Counted from the stretch's first letter, positions 11,640 through 23,428 are shown. The stretch: 64,000 nt of DNA from Piliocolobus tephrosceles (GCF_002776525.5 NC_045439.1:158036087-158100086); one strand, 5' to 3'. Notes: generated from the sequence alone by a model not told the origin. Numbers and translations: made by a program.

Positions 11640-12112
11640 ATCATGCTTTCTTACCAACTTTGTTCAGCAATATTTTGTGGTTTTCTATTAAGCCATATGA
11701 CACAACTTTCCTATCTGATATTAACATAGAAACACTGGGTTTCTCTTGGTTAGTGTTTGTAAGATGTATTTTTTCATCTTTTTTCTTTCAACATTTCTGT
11801 GTCCTTGAATTTAAATCAGGTCTCTTGAGAACACGATATTGTTGGGTCAACTTACCCTGTTTTATGACATATTTTTAAAGAAGTGCTTAATCTATTTACT
11901 TTTAGTGAAATTTTTGATGCAAATGAGTGTGTATCAACCATCTTGCTATTTGGTCACTATTTGTGTCATCTGACATTTTGTCCTTCGTTAGTTTTCTGAC
12001 TTTTCTGGATGGATGATGTATTTTTATTATGTCTTTTCTATTGAGTTTTTAGTTATATCTGTATTTTTAAATATTTCTCTTGAAATTACAACATTCCTTA
12101 AGACATAGAACT
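11640..12112 (-). mobile_element. L1M ORF2 fragment, antisense
   Basis: Complement of L1 ORF2 segments: TTAAATCAGGTCTCTTGAG and GATATTGTTGGGTCAACTTA resemble the antisense ORF2 phrases GTGGGTTTCTTGTAGACAGC and TATAGTTGGGTC. Decayed. Confidence 0.5.
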
Positions 12113-12114
12113 TA

Positions 12115-12460
12115 TTTTTTTAGACCAGTTTTAGATTCAAAACAAAACTGAGCAGGAAATACAGAGTACCTATCTCCTCCTCCTCCCTTATCCTCACCAC
12201 AGGCACAGTTCCCCCCGTTATCATCCTCCTGCGCCTTAGTGGTCTAGTTGTTATAACTGATGGTCCTACCTTAGCGCCTCCTCATGACTCCAAGTCACAG
12301 TTCACACTAGGGTTCACTCTTGGTGCTGTACATTCTATAGGTTGTGGAAAATACATAACGACGTGTGCCCACCGTTGTAGTATCCTACAGAATGATTTCA
12401 CTCCCCTAAAAGTGCTCTGTATTCTGCCAATTACAACATATATTCTTATTAAACATTTTG
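12115..12460 (-). mobile_element. L1M 3' end fragment, antisense
   Basis: TTAGATTCAAAACAAAACTGAG, then CACACTAGGGTTCACTC, TGTACATTCTATAGG and ACAGAATGATTTCACTCCCC. This is the complement of the 3' region common to older L1 elements. It appears to be separate from the longer L1M that follows, because a second 3' region starts near 12460. Confidence 0.65.
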
Positions 12461-14530
12461 TCTTGAGATAATTCCCACGCAGCTCAATACTGAGATAGGT
12501 TCGTGTGTATTTGTAGGAGATAGTAGAGAAAGATCCTGTGTACTCTTCACCTACGTTCTCTCAAATATAATCATCTTGCAAAACTATACCATGGCAGCCA
12601 GAAAATTGACATTGATACGATCCACTGATCTTACTCTGATTTCTTCAGTTTTATAGTACTCACTTAGGTGAGTTCAGGTGTGTGTATTCAGCTCTATGCA
12701 GTTCTATTACATGTGTGGGTTTATGTATCCACCACTTCAGCCAAGATACAGAAGAGTGCCACCACAGGGATCCCTCACTTTGCCCTTTTATTACAATACT
12801 CCCTCCCTCCTACGTTGATCTCATTCCTAATCCTGGCAATCACTAATCTGTTCTCTGCCTCAGTTATTTTTTTTTAATCTCAATAATGTTATATAAATGG
12901 AATCATAGAGTATGCAACTGAATTGGCTTTTTTTCTTCACTCATTGTAACTCTCTGGAGATTTATCTAAATTGTCACATGTATCAATAGTTTCTTCTTTT
13001 TTTATTGCTGAATATTATTCCATGGTATGCATGTATCATATTTTTTAAAAACCACAGACCTATTGAAGGACATTGTTTCCCAGATTTTGTTTTTCTTGTT
13101 ATTATGAATAAAGTTGCTAAAAACATTTGTGTACTGATTTTTAAGTGAATCTCAGTTATCGTTTCTCTGGAATAAATGCCCAATAGTGCAATTGCTGGAT
13201 CGTAGACTAATTGTGTAGTTATTGTATAAGAAGCTGCCAAACTGTTTCCTAGAATGACTGTACTAATTTATAGTCCTTCCAATAATGAGTAACTGATTCA
13301 GTTTTTCTGCATGCTTGCCAGCATTTGATGTTGTCACATTTTTTGTTTTAGCCACTCTGATAGCTATACAGTGATATCTCATTGTGGTTTTAATTTGCAT
13401 TCCCCTGGTAAACAATGATACTATACAGTTTTATGCACTTATTTGCCATCTGTATATTCTTTTCAGGGAAATGTCTATTCATATATTTGGCTTTTTCCTA
13501 ACTGGATTTTTGCTTTTTTTACTGTTGTGTTTTGAGAATTCTTTACACATTCCAGAGAGTAATACTTTTTTGAATATGTATTTTGCAAATATTTTCTCAC
13601 AATATGTAGTCTGCATTTTTATTGTTTTTACAGGGTCTTGTGCAGAGTAAGAGTTTTTAATTTTGATGAGGTTCAGTTTTTGTTGTTTTTCTTTAAAGGA
13701 TCGTGCTGTTTGTGCCTAAGAATTCTTTCCTAGCCCTAGATCCCAAACATCTCCTCCTGCTTTTGTTTCCTAAAAGTTATACAGTTATAAATTCAAGTCT
13801 GTAATCCATTTTGAGTTTTTAAATATATATCATATATGTAAACATATGATATATGTTATATATAAATATATAATAACATAATATATTCTATATATATAAT
13901 ATATGGCGTGAGGTTTTGGTTGAGATTCCAATTGCTCCAAAGGATCTACTTCTAGAGGAAGATCTACTTCTTCCATTGAGTTGCTTTTGCCTCTATGTCA
14001 AAAATCACTTCAGGATATTTATGTGGGTCTATTTCTGAATTCACTAATTTGTTCCACCATTTTACATGTTTGCTTCTTTACCAACACTACACTTTCTCCA
14101 TTACTGTAGCTATGTAGTAAGTCTTAGTATTGGGTACAGTGTTTTCTGTCACTTTATTCTTATTTTCCAAGATTATTTTTTGTCTATTCTGAGGTCCCTG
14201 CTTGTCCATATAATCTTTAGAATAAACTTGCTAACATCTACAAAAACCTGCTTAAAGTTTGGAGGAAATTATATTAAACCTATAGATCAGTTTGGAGAGA
14301 AAGTACACTCACCGCGTTGAGTCTTTAAATGAGCATAGTACGTCTCTCCACTTATTTAGGTCTCTGATTTCTTTCATTAGTATTTTGTCATGTTCAGCAT
14401 TCAGATACTGCACACTTCTTGTTGCGTTTATATCTAAGTACTTCATTTTCTTTGGAGTAATTATAAATGGTATTGTGTTTTTAATTTTGGTTTCTGCTCA
14501 TTAATTTTCATTTTTAGTATATAGAAATAA
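12461..14530 (-). mobile_element. L1M, long antisense copy, part 1 (3' UTR and ORF2)
   Basis: Runs from a 3' region (CATGTGTGGGTTTATGTATCC) through complement ORF2: ATTCCATGGTATGCATG, GGATTGCTGGATCG-like text, CATTTTGAGTTTTTAAATAT. AT-rich simple sequence at 13815-13905 interrupts it. Continues after the LTR at 15043, so the LTR is younger. Confidence 0.75.
13815..13905. repeat. TA-rich simple sequence
   Basis: Alternating A/T with sporadic G/C (CATATGATATATG). It lies within antisense L1 and may be a decayed microsatellite. Confidence 0.75.
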
Positions 14531-15042
14531 TGAGAGGTGAAGTCAGCTGGACTTCTTGGGTCGAGTGGGGACTTGGAGATTTTTTGTGTCTAGCTAGAGG
14601 ATTGTAAATGCACCAATCAGCACTCTGTGTCTAGCTAAAAGATTGTAAACGCATCAATTAGCACTTTGTAAAAACGCACCAATCAGTGCTCTGTGTCTAG
14701 CTAAAGGATTGCAAATGCACCAATTAGCACTCTGTTAAAGGACCAATCAGCACTCTGTAAAATGGACCAATTAGTGCTCTGTAAAATGGACCAATCAGCA
14801 GGACGTGGGTAGGGACAAATAAGGGAATAAAAGCTAGCCACCCCCCAGCCAACAGCAGCAATCTGGTGGGTACCTTTCCACGTTTTGGAACCTTTGTTCT
14901 TTCACGCTTCACAGTGAATCGTGCTGCTGCTCACGCTTTGGGTTCACATCACCTTTAAGAGCTCACCGCCAAGGTAGGCGCAGCTTCCTTCTTGAAGTCA
15001 GGGAGACCAAGAACCCTCCAAAAGTAACCAACTCCGGACGCA
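14531..15042 (+). mobile_element. Solo ERV1-class LTR (MER52/LTR12-like)
   Basis: Begins TGAGAGGTGAAGTCAGCTGG and ends ACTCCGGACGCA, so it has TG...CA ends. The U3-like part is a chain of CTCTGTGTCTAGCTAAAGG and ACCAATCAGCACT units; AATAAAAGC follows at 14826 as the likely TATA/cap region. No internal retroviral sequence adjoins it, so it is a solo LTR. The L1M sequence resumes right after it. I could not identify a clean target-site duplication. Confidence 0.8.
14605..14800 (+). promoter_or_regulatory. Array of CCAAT motifs inside the LTR
   Basis: ACCAAT occurs at about 14610, 14680, 14718, 14740, 14765 and 14789, with one degenerate ATCAATTAG between. CCAAT arrays in ERV9/LTR12-type LTRs are known NF-Y sites. 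An AATAAAAG TATA-like box follows 30-40 bp downstream. Whether the copy is active cannot be told. Confidence 0.6.
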
Positions 15043-16650
15043 ATGTGATTAATATTTTTTGTGTTGATATTGTATTCTGTTAACTTTGCTGAACTGACTT
15101 TTAGTTCTAGACCTTTATTTTTGTATATTCCTTGAAATATTCTATGAAGATGATCATGTCATCTGCAATTGGAGGTAGCCTTATCTTTTACTTTCTCTTC
15201 TGCATGCCTTTGCTTTTCTTTTCTTGCATTATTGTGGCAGATAAAACTTCCAATACTATGTTAAATACAAGTGTTGAGAGGCGATATCCTTGTCTTGCTC
15301 CTGATCTTAGAAAAAAAACATTCAGTTTGTCACCATTAAGTGCAATGTCAGCTGTAGGATTTTGTAGGTGTTCTTTATCAAGGTCACTTAGTTCTTCCGT
15401 ATTCCTAATTCAGGGGGTCTCTAGCATGTGTCAGTACTAAATTTTGTCAAATTCATTTTTGTTTCATTCCGTTCTTTAGCTTGTTAGCATGACGGATTAC
15501 ATTAATTGATTGCAAATATCAAACTCACCTTACATTCCTGGAATGAATCACACTTGATCGCTATTTTAAAAAGTTTTTGTACATTTTTGTATGTGCTAAT
15601 ATTTTGTTGATGGCTTTTGTGTCAAAGTTGATGAAAAATGTTTGTCTATATTTTTCTTGATACTGTTTCTGTCTTGTTTTGGTGTCAGCCTCATACAATG
15701 AATTATAAAGTGTTCCTTTCTCTTCTATTTTCTAGAAGAAATTGTGTAAAATTTCTGTCAGTTCTTTAAATATTTGGTAGAGTTCTCCAGGGAGGTGAAG
15801 TGGAGCTGCAAGTTGTTTTTTAGAAGCTTTTAAATTATGAATCCCATTTTTAAATAGTTTTCTTTACTAGAACCACTTAGATTATCTATTTCCTGTTGGT
15901 TGCATTTTGGTAATTTTTGGTTTTTGAGCAATTGATCCATTTTTTCTACATTGTCAAATTTATGAGCATAAAATTGATTCTAATATTCCCTGTCATTTTA
16001 ATGGTTATGGGCTTTGTGGTTAGTTTCATTACTGATATTGTTGATTTGTGTCTCTTCTGTCTTAATTTTGCCAGTCTTGCTAGAGTGACATTGATATTTT
16101 TGAAGAAGCAGCTTTTTGTTTTATTAATTTTTTCTATTTTTATGTGTTCAGTTTAGTCGATTTCTGTTCTCACCTTTATAATTTCCTTCTGCTTGCTTTG
16201 GGCTTCTTTGGCTAATATTTTTCTAGTTTTTCGAGGGGAAAGACTTACTGTTTTGAGTGCTTTCCTCTTTTCTAACATAAGCATTTAAGGCTATAAGATC
16301 CCCCTCAGTTCTGCATTAGCTACTTCCCACATATTTTGATCTATTGTCTTTTTATTCTTATTCAACTCTATGTGTACTTCTTGAAATTTCCTTGGATCTC
16401 CTTCTTGACCATAGACTATTTAAAGGTGTATTATTTAATTTCAAAGTATCTGGAGATTTTTTTCTGTTGTCTCTCGAGGTCATGGACTTTTAACTTATTA
16501 TAATCTATTTGTGAATAGTGTTGTGAAACTTCATAAAAAATGTATAAGAAATTTACAGCAGTATAATTCTATTTTCCCGTCAGTCTGGAGATGAGCTGGT
16601 TCTGGTCTGGGTTGTAGATTTAATTAATTTCAGTTTAATTAATTTCAGTT
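15043..16650 (-). mobile_element. L1M, long antisense copy, part 2 (ORF2 RT and upstream)
   Basis: Resumes with GTGTTGATATTGTATTCTG, then the complement of the reverse transcriptase region (GAGAGGCGATATCCTTGTC, TTGCTCCTGATCTTAG), and GTTGATTTGTGTCTCTTCTG, down to GATAGTGTTG-like text near 16520. A 15-bp tandem repeat TTTAATTAATTTCAG sits at 16619-16648. Confidence 0.78.
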
Positions 16651-17650
16651 TGCCACAGGTTTCATATATTTCAAAGGTAGCAGCCAGGGCCCTCCTTTCA
16701 TTAGGAATAGGGAGCTAAGACTCTGAGGTCTCCCTAAGCTTTCTCGCTCATTTCCAGCTTCCCGTGCCTTGGAAGAAATCCATGTTGCAGCCTCCGCTGG
16801 CTTCCGACTCCACAGGACCTCTCCTTCTCTCTGCCATCTTACCCTGTCCCAGGTGCCCAGCCATGGCTCTGTATTTGAGATGAAATGTCTGAACGAAAGG
16901 ATTTATGGGGCATGTAGATGAGTGTACTTTGGGGGTGCTTCTGGGTTTGAATCCATCACACCTGGTCTACAGGGTCCTTCAAGATTTCTTTGGTTTCTTC
17001 TTATCTCAGCCAAGAGCCAAGTCCTCCCTGCTTATGGCTGGCTTGTTCTTCCCACCACATCCCAGAGATAAAAGCAGTTGCAGGTTTTTATTGCCTTGGA
17101 CGGGCTCGTCCCTCCCTAGAACGTTGTGCGTTTAAACTTCTTTGCATTTTCAGGTCTCTAATGGTTGTCATGTGTGATGATTGGAATAAATCAAGATTTC
17201 CTAATTGTTATATTGCGAGCAACAGCTTTTTACAACCTTTTATACCCTAACAAGAATCAGAGCTCCCACTATTCTGTTAAACCAGCAAAACCTCTCAGCA
17301 ACCTCATCTGTCACCCATGGCCTTGGAGTTTGGGAGCTAATGGCTTGGTTTTCAACATGTTTGAAGAAAATGTCATAATGTCTCCCCCATGATTTTGTCA
17401 CAAATCCTATCCATCTTCTCCAAAGTGCTACTCTCAGAAAAAGATACCTGTATCTCACAGATACAAAAATTCAGGGAAATCTTAGTTATTCGAACAGGTT
17501 GAGTAATTCTACCTTTCTCATTCAAGGTTGGAATTGGATGCCTATTAATATTAGACCCTCATGTTAGTGTTACCTAAATTCTCACCTCTCCATACATAAG
17601 TAAGGTCACAACTTTAACTGCTGTGTCTTGCTTCAGAAGTTGGGCTAAGT
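16651..17650. other. Unrecognised sequence, possibly old L1 5' region
   Basis: No exon or RNA gene seen. Overlapping frames of 75-86 codons at 16905-17392 lack domains. It may be the upstream end of the adjacent antisense L1M, but I found no diagnostic motif. Confidence 0.3.
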
Positions 17651-17654
17651 AGGA

Positions 17655-18205
17655 CTTCCTCTAAGTTAAGCACTATTCTGAGCACTTGGATAGACCAAGT
17701 CTTTTCTTACAAGACTTACCTATCAACAACCTTATAAGACAAGTATCATTATAATCCCCATTTCAAAGCATAGATACCTTGAGTGATGTGGCTAATGACC
17801 CATGGTTAGAAACTGAAGACAGGAAGTGTAGATCCAAAGACAATGATCTGGACAGGCACAGTGGCTCATGCCTGTAATCCCAGCACTTTGGGAGGCCAAG
17901 GTAGGCGGATCACCTGAGGTCAGGAGTTCGAGACCAGCCTGTCCAACATAGTGAAACCCCGTCTCTACCAAAAGTACAAAAATTAGCCGAGTGTGGTGGT
18001 GCGCACCTGTAGTCCCAGCTACTCGGGATGCCGAGGTAGGAGAATTGCTTGAACCTGGGAGGCAGAGGTTGCAGTGAGGCGAGATCGCGCCACTGCACTC
18101 CAGCCTAGGTGACAGAGTGATACTCCATCTGAGAAATAAAATAAAATAAAACAATCAAAAAGACAATGATCTTTTATTTTCCTCTAAGCTATATTGCCAT
18201 GCACA
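17655..18205 (+). repeat. MIR element, split by an Alu
   Basis: Left piece 17655-17849 has AAGCACTATTCTGAGCACTT, AACAACCTTATAAGACAAG, AATCCCCATTTCA and GTGTAGATCCAAAGACAATG. The right piece from 18173 (TTTATTTTCCTCTAAGCTAT, ATTGCC) continues the MIR 3' end. The AluS at 17850-18158 interrupts it. Confidence 0.65.
17850..18158 (+). mobile_element. AluS-like, full-length, sense
   Basis: Starts GGACAGGCACAGTGGCTCA and ends in (AAAAT)n. Flanked by a perfect 14-bp duplication AAAGACAATGATCT at 17836-17849 and 18159-18172. The 120-codon minus-strand frame over it is Alu-derived. Confidence 0.95.
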
Positions 18206-18429
18206 ATCTCTGCCTCATTACCATTGGGTCATAATGTCTATGGCTGAGGCAGTGATGCCTAATTTAAAATCATTTTGAGGAGTATGGTCAAGTCAGTTGC
18301 AGTCACAAAGAGAACACCTCTGGTTTGTACCATTTTCTATTTGTTTGCTTTGGTTCAGAATTCTATTTTTTATAAAGATTTCTTTTACTATTATTTCATT
18401 ACTGTTACTTAAAAAATTGTCATTACCCC

Positions 18430-18815
18430 ATCCTACCTCCTTATCTACCCAAAGCTAACCTTGACATTGGTGTGGGGAAGACAACTTTTTGTGAAAAGTA
18501 TTTGCTGCCCTTCCCTGGGGGAGGAGTAGTTTCTCCACCTTGCTGCCATTAGGATTGGCTGTGTGAATTGCTTTGGCCAGGGAAATGTGGGCATAAATGA
18601 TCCTCGTCACTTTCAGCAGAAGTGGCTTCACTTTTTCTTTTCCATGTGCCATGAGCCTGGCAAACTCTGAGAGTGTGTGTTTTGTCTACCTGATTCCAGA
18701 GTGAAGAGGATTTGGTGCCATGCTGTGGCCGATGGATATGTAACATAGTAGGATGGGAAAAAAAGGGGGGCATTATTTGTTATTGCAGCATAACTTAGCC
18801 TTTGCTTATAAAGGG
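18430..18815 (+). mobile_element. MLT1-like MaLR LTR, sense (tentative)
   Basis: TAGGATTGGCTGTGTGAATTG, CTTTGGCCAGGGAAATGTGG, AAGAGGATTTGGTGCCATG and TTATTGCAGCATAACTTAGCC follow the order of old MLT1-type LTRs, whose 3' end reads GCAGCATAACCTAGCC. Subfamily uncertain. Confidence 0.5.
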
Positions 18816-20535
18816 TGCCCTGCCAAGACATGTTTTTATGATTTTACTAAATGTATTAAATAAAATATATCTCTAAACTATATGTGAATTGGTTCTCAAA
18901 GGGTGATCCCTGGATCACAAAAGGGTGAAAGATAAAATGGTTTCACTCTTTTGGGGGGAAATAAGATAAAATATATTTACTTAATAATACTAAGACATTA
19001 TTTGAAAGTGTTTTACTCTCACTCTTTCATGAGGATACAGTGGAGCTACCTAACTGCTCTGCTGCCTAAGGAAATGAATACTCGCCTTCTCGTGTTTCCA
19101 AACTTTTTCAACTTTAATTTCTTATATAGAAAAAATTAATTAATGCTGCCCAAATGAAATAAATATCTTTGGATCTTCAATAATTTTAGGAGAATAAGAG
19201 ATTCCTAAAACCAAAAAAGAGAAACATTGATGTAGTTTATTGTTTAGTATATTTATAAATTTTACATAAGTGATATTTGGTGACTTGCTTTTTAAACTCA
19301 ACATTCCGTTGAGGTCTAATCCCGATAGGGCTTTTCCTGTAGCCTGCATGTTGTTGGAAATGCCTCATAGAGTAACTCTGGTTTTACTATACTCACAGGA
19401 CTTTTGTTAGACCTGTGGGAAGGAACCACAAGGCAGTTGCTAAAGTATGAAAAAGACAGTTACTAAACTGTCTTTAGTTTATTAACTGTCTTAGTCAAGA
19501 CCTGTTAATTTACTTTTTTACCTTAGGTATTGGCATATCCCACACGTCTGTACTATTCTTGAATTTGATCACTTAGGAATGAATACGATTTGAACTCGTT
19601 CATATTTAGAGAAGGTGTCAAATTGAGAACCAGGCAGATCCACCTACACTGAAAATGACCCTAAAGTAAATTGGTGGAAGAAATCAGATCCCAAAGATCA
19701 TTGGTGAGTTTTGAAGTCTTCGTCAGTATATCCATATTAAAAGGAGATGACAGAAGCCAAAGTAAAAGAATTATGGGCTGACGGAACAACTGGATTAAAA
19801 TAAATGTCAGTTTCATTTAAAAGGGCTAACTTGAAGGTAATTTTTGAAAATGGTTAATTTTGACTCCAGTTCTTTAGAGGCTCTAAAGTGACCTTGATGG
19901 GCAGTGGAAGAAATCACAACATGAAATTCCTTGAATAAAAATTAATTGACTTTAATAAATGAACTCAACCTTCTCTCGCTAAGGTGTATGAAAATGGGTG
20001 CACATAGACTGAGCTCGTTCCTTTCAGCTGTTTATGCTGTTATAAAGTAGTTTCAAAAAGAGGAAAATATCTGCTCTTCAAAGTTTTCTGAGCATGTGAC
20101 TTTATAAAGCATATGCATTTGAGCACCTTCCCAAATGCCTTTCCTGTACCAATGAATAATACATTTGCCTCACAACTGAAGTAATGTACCCTCCTGCTCT
20201 GCTTCCTATCCTGTTGCCAAATTCAGTGACTGAATGGGCATTTTCATAATCACTCTCCTAACTATGACCTCTCGATTTCACAGAGAAGCTTAATCCCGGT
20301 TAGTCTCATTGTCTCACTGGGGATTCTCTGTTTCCTTGAGGGGCCTCTGAGAGGCGAACAGCTTTGCAAGGACTGGGAACCTGTGACAAGCACAGTGTTG
20401 GAAACACTTGAGGTCTTTGTTCTTCCAGAGTAGACATCTCCAACTCCTGGGGGCTCCTGCTTTCCCTCTGTCCCTGAATGCTGATTATGGGTCATGAGAT
20501 TATGTAACAGACAGTTCATAGCCTCTACATGCAAT
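18816..20535. other. Unique non-coding sequence
   Basis: No repeat of known family and no exon recognised. A 90-codon minus-strand frame at 20262-20534 lacks a domain. Confidence 0.35.
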
Positions 20536-20539
20536 TTTT

Positions 20540-21780
20540 TTGCCTATATATTTTGTTAGGGAAAAAATAAAATATACACAGTAGAGAGACTAGTATAGCA
20601 AACTTGTGTGTACTAATAACCTAGCTTCGAAATTGCCAACACACAGTCCATCTTGTTTCATTCATTTCTTCACCCACTCCACACTCTCCCCACTGAGTTA
20701 TTTTTAGTCAATTATTAGACACCATACATAAATCCTACACTACTTGTCTCCAAAACACATTGATTCTTTTTTAGAAAACATAACCGCCGGGCATGGTGGC
20801 TCATGCCTGTAATCCTCGCACTTTGGGAGGCCGAGGCAGGTGGATCACGTGAGGTCAGGAGTTTGAGACCAGCCTGACCAACATGGTGAAACTCTGTCTC
20901 TACCAAAAATACAAAAATTAGCTAGGCATGGTGGCTAACTCCTTAATCCCAGCTACTGGTGAGGCTGAGGCAGGAGAATCGGTTGAATCCGGGAGGCAGA
21001 GGTTTCTGTGAACCTAGATCCTGCCATTGCACTCCAGCCTGGGCAATAAGAGCGAAACTCCATCTCAAAAAATAAAATTAAATTAAAAAAATAAAAATTT
21101 AAAAAACATAACCATAATACTGTTACTTATACCTGAAAATCAATAATTCTTTAATATTGCCGAGTTATCCAGTCAGCATTCAAACCTCTCATTTCACATC
21201 AGAAAAGTTTTTACAGCGAGTTTGTTGGAATTAGGATCCACAAAAGGTCCAGACATAGATTGGTTATGTCGCAAATCCATCCGTAGGCTTCCTCTTCCCT
21301 ATTTTTGTGTCTTGCAAGGTGTCTGTTAATAAAACTGGATTCTTTGCCCTGTGGAACATCCCATTCAGCAATCTAGATATTGCTGATTGCAGCCCTGGAG
21401 TGTTTAATCGTTCCTCTGTCCCTTGTAGTTCCTATAAACTGGTAGTAAAGCATGGTCCTGATTAGGTTCAGGCTCAATATTTCTGGCAGAAATGCTGTAT
21501 GTGTAGTGCGTTTGCTTGCTGTTATATTGCATCAGGAGGTGCCTATTGTCTGTTTCCTTTTGTTGATATTAATATTGATCTGTGGGTTCAGATGTTATCA
21601 GGATGATCCATCCATTATAAAATTTTCTACCAAATAATACTTCCAGCTGCCAATGATGACCATTGCCTGCATCCATTATTTCATTAGGGGTTTGAGAAAG
21701 CAAATATTCTAATTCGATCATTTCTTCTGAATTCATTAGCTGTAAAGGAATGCATGCTTATCAGCTATTGGGTTACCATG
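20540..21780 (-). mobile_element. L1ME 3' UTR region, antisense, split by an Alu
   Basis: 20540-20785 and 21103-21780 resemble the complement of the long L1ME 3' UTR: CAGTCAGCATTCAAACCTC, GGTTCAGGCTCAATATTTCTGGC, GCATCAGGAGGTGCCTATTG, TCTGTGGGTTCAGATG and CAGGATGATCCATCCATTAT. No ORF2 sequence is included. Confidence 0.6.
20786..21102 (+). mobile_element. AluS-like, full-length, sense
   Basis: Starts GCCGGGCATGGTGGCTCAT and ends in an A-rich AAATT tail. Perfect direct repeats AAAACATAACC occur at 20775-20785 and 21103-21113. Confidence 0.94.
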
Positions 21781-22325
21781 AATTATGAGTCAAAAGGCAA
21801 ATGAGGTGAACTGTGCATGTGGCATTCCCCCACCCAGTCTCCATGTGCTCAGCCTTGTCTGTGCCCTCATGGGCTGCATCAAAGGCTCTGTTGCCCACTG
21901 GATTCTGCTTGGGTATAGCTCATGGGAGTCCTGGAATGAGATCAAAGGGAGGGAGGAGAATGAGGATGGAGTTTATTCCCCTGTTTCCTTCCCTGTGCTG
22001 TGCCCCAGCTGGCTGCATCCATTACCGCTGTCTCTGCACAGACCTCTCTTACCTGGGTTTTGATAACCACTCCTTCCTTTGCTCCTCCAATCTGCATGAG
22101 ATCACGTCCCCCTAAATGCCATGGTGATCATGGCATTGCCACCCTGTGGTGCTGCCCTCTTCCTTGTGGTCTTCCTACAAACACTGCCCATAGCTTTTAT
22201 ACAACCATTTTACTAAGTCTCAAATTACAAAATTTGTAATGCCTGCTTCACATTGGGAGGTATATTATCCTTCTCCTCTTCCTTGTTTTTTTATTTTTAA
22301 ATTTTATGGACCTATAACAGCTGTA
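21781..22325. other. Unique non-coding sequence
   Basis: Overlapping frames of 79-100 codons in all three plus-strand phases at 21785-22239. No phase stands out and no domain is visible, so no exon is called. Confidence 0.35.
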
Positions 22326-22329
22326 CATA

Positions 22330-22735
22330 TTATGAAGTTGATGTGATATTTTGGTACAGGCCAAGAAGAGAGTTATGGTGTTGGCTGGGATGATTGGGAC
22401 TACTAAAGTGAAATTGGACTACTACTCCACAATGGAGGTAAAGATGAAAGAATTACTACAGAAGATCCCTTAGGTCATCTTTCACCTGTAATTACCATGC
22501 CCTGTAATTATGGTTAATGAAGAATTACCACAACGCAGTCTAGTCAGGACTACAAATAGCCTAGACCCTTCAGGAATGAAAGTTTGGGCCACCCTGCCAG
22601 GTAAAGAACAGGACCAGATGAGGCACTTGCTGAAGGAAAAAGGATTATACAGAAAGGTAGTAGAAGAAAGTAGTTATAGACACCGACCATGACCATGTGA
22701 CCAGTTACAGAAATGAGAATTGTAATTGTTATTCT
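22330..22735 (+). pseudogene. ERVL-like pol 3' / dUTPase-region remnant
   Basis: An endogenous retroviral fragment. Between about 22390 and 22680 the order of motifs (a Gly-rich GMIG start, a lost LLHNGG-type segment at CCACAATGGAGGTAA, GATCCCTTAGG, ATTACCATGCCCTGTAATTA, GACCCTTCAGGAATGAA) matches the dUTPase-like tail I recall from ERVL pol. Stop codons and frameshifts break it; the longest frame is 60 codons at 22510-22692. No gag, env or LTR is attached. The assignment is from memory and should be confirmed by search. Confidence 0.45.
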
Positions 22736-22736
22736 T

Positions 22737-22783
<47 letters not shown>
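22730..22783. repeat. (TC)n-(TA)n microsatellite at an assembly gap
   Basis: CT repeats up to 22770, then TA repeats directly into N. Confidence 0.95.
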
Positions 22784-23183
22784 NNNNNNNNNNNNNNNNN
22801 NNNNNNNNNNNNNNNNNNNNNNNNNNNNNNNNNNNNNNNNNNNNNNNNNNNNNNNNNNNNNNNNNNNNNNNNNNNNNNNNNNNNNNNNNNNNNNNNNNNN
22901 NNNNNNNNNNNNNNNNNNNNNNNNNNNNNNNNNNNNNNNNNNNNNNNNNNNNNNNNNNNNNNNNNNNNNNNNNNNNNNNNNNNNNNNNNNNNNNNNNNNN
23001 NNNNNNNNNNNNNNNNNNNNNNNNNNNNNNNNNNNNNNNNNNNNNNNNNNNNNNNNNNNNNNNNNNNNNNNNNNNNNNNNNNNNNNNNNNNNNNNNNNNN
23101 NNNNNNNNNNNNNNNNNNNNNNNNNNNNNNNNNNNNNNNNNNNNNNNNNNNNNNNNNNNNNNNNNNNNNNNNNNNNNNNNNNN
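22784..23183. other. Assembly gap, 400 N
   Basis: Exactly 400 unknown bases. It lies between a microsatellite and the interior of an antisense Alu. The missing sequence should therefore include the rest of that Alu. The three long plus-strand frames and one minus-strand frame crossing it are artefacts of translating N. Confidence 0.99.
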
Positions 23184-23280
23184 TGTTAGCCTGGATGGTC
23201 TCGATCTCCTGACCTCGTGATCCGCCCGTCTCGGCCTCCCAAAGTGCTGGGATTATAGGCTTGAGCCACCGCACCCGGCC
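23184..23280 (-). mobile_element. Partial AluY (AluYRa-like), antisense, truncated by the gap
   Basis: Begins in mid-element at TGTTAGCCTGGATGGTCTCG and runs to CACCCGGCC. It has GTGATCCGCCCGTCTCGG and GGCTTGAGCCACC, the same lineage changes as the copy at 3868-4168. Its other arm and target-site copy are in the N-run. Confidence 0.88.
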
Positions 23281-23428
23281 CTTTTTCTCTATATTTTTAA
23301 AGAATATGCTTGTATATATACACGTATTAAGCAAATATCTCTATTTTCTTTCCACTCTTATTCCTTTGTCATGTAACATGACATATACTGACTGTATTAT
23401 TAAGTATTGTAAATTTTATTTTATGTAT

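Noticed and set aside
14605..14800. Regularly spaced repeats resembling a CRISPR array
   Set aside because: Units and spacers are both repetitive and form the U3 part of an LTR; this is vertebrate DNA.
22697..23334. Long frames of 158-201 codons on both strands
   Set aside because: They exist only because 400 N bases carry no stop codons.
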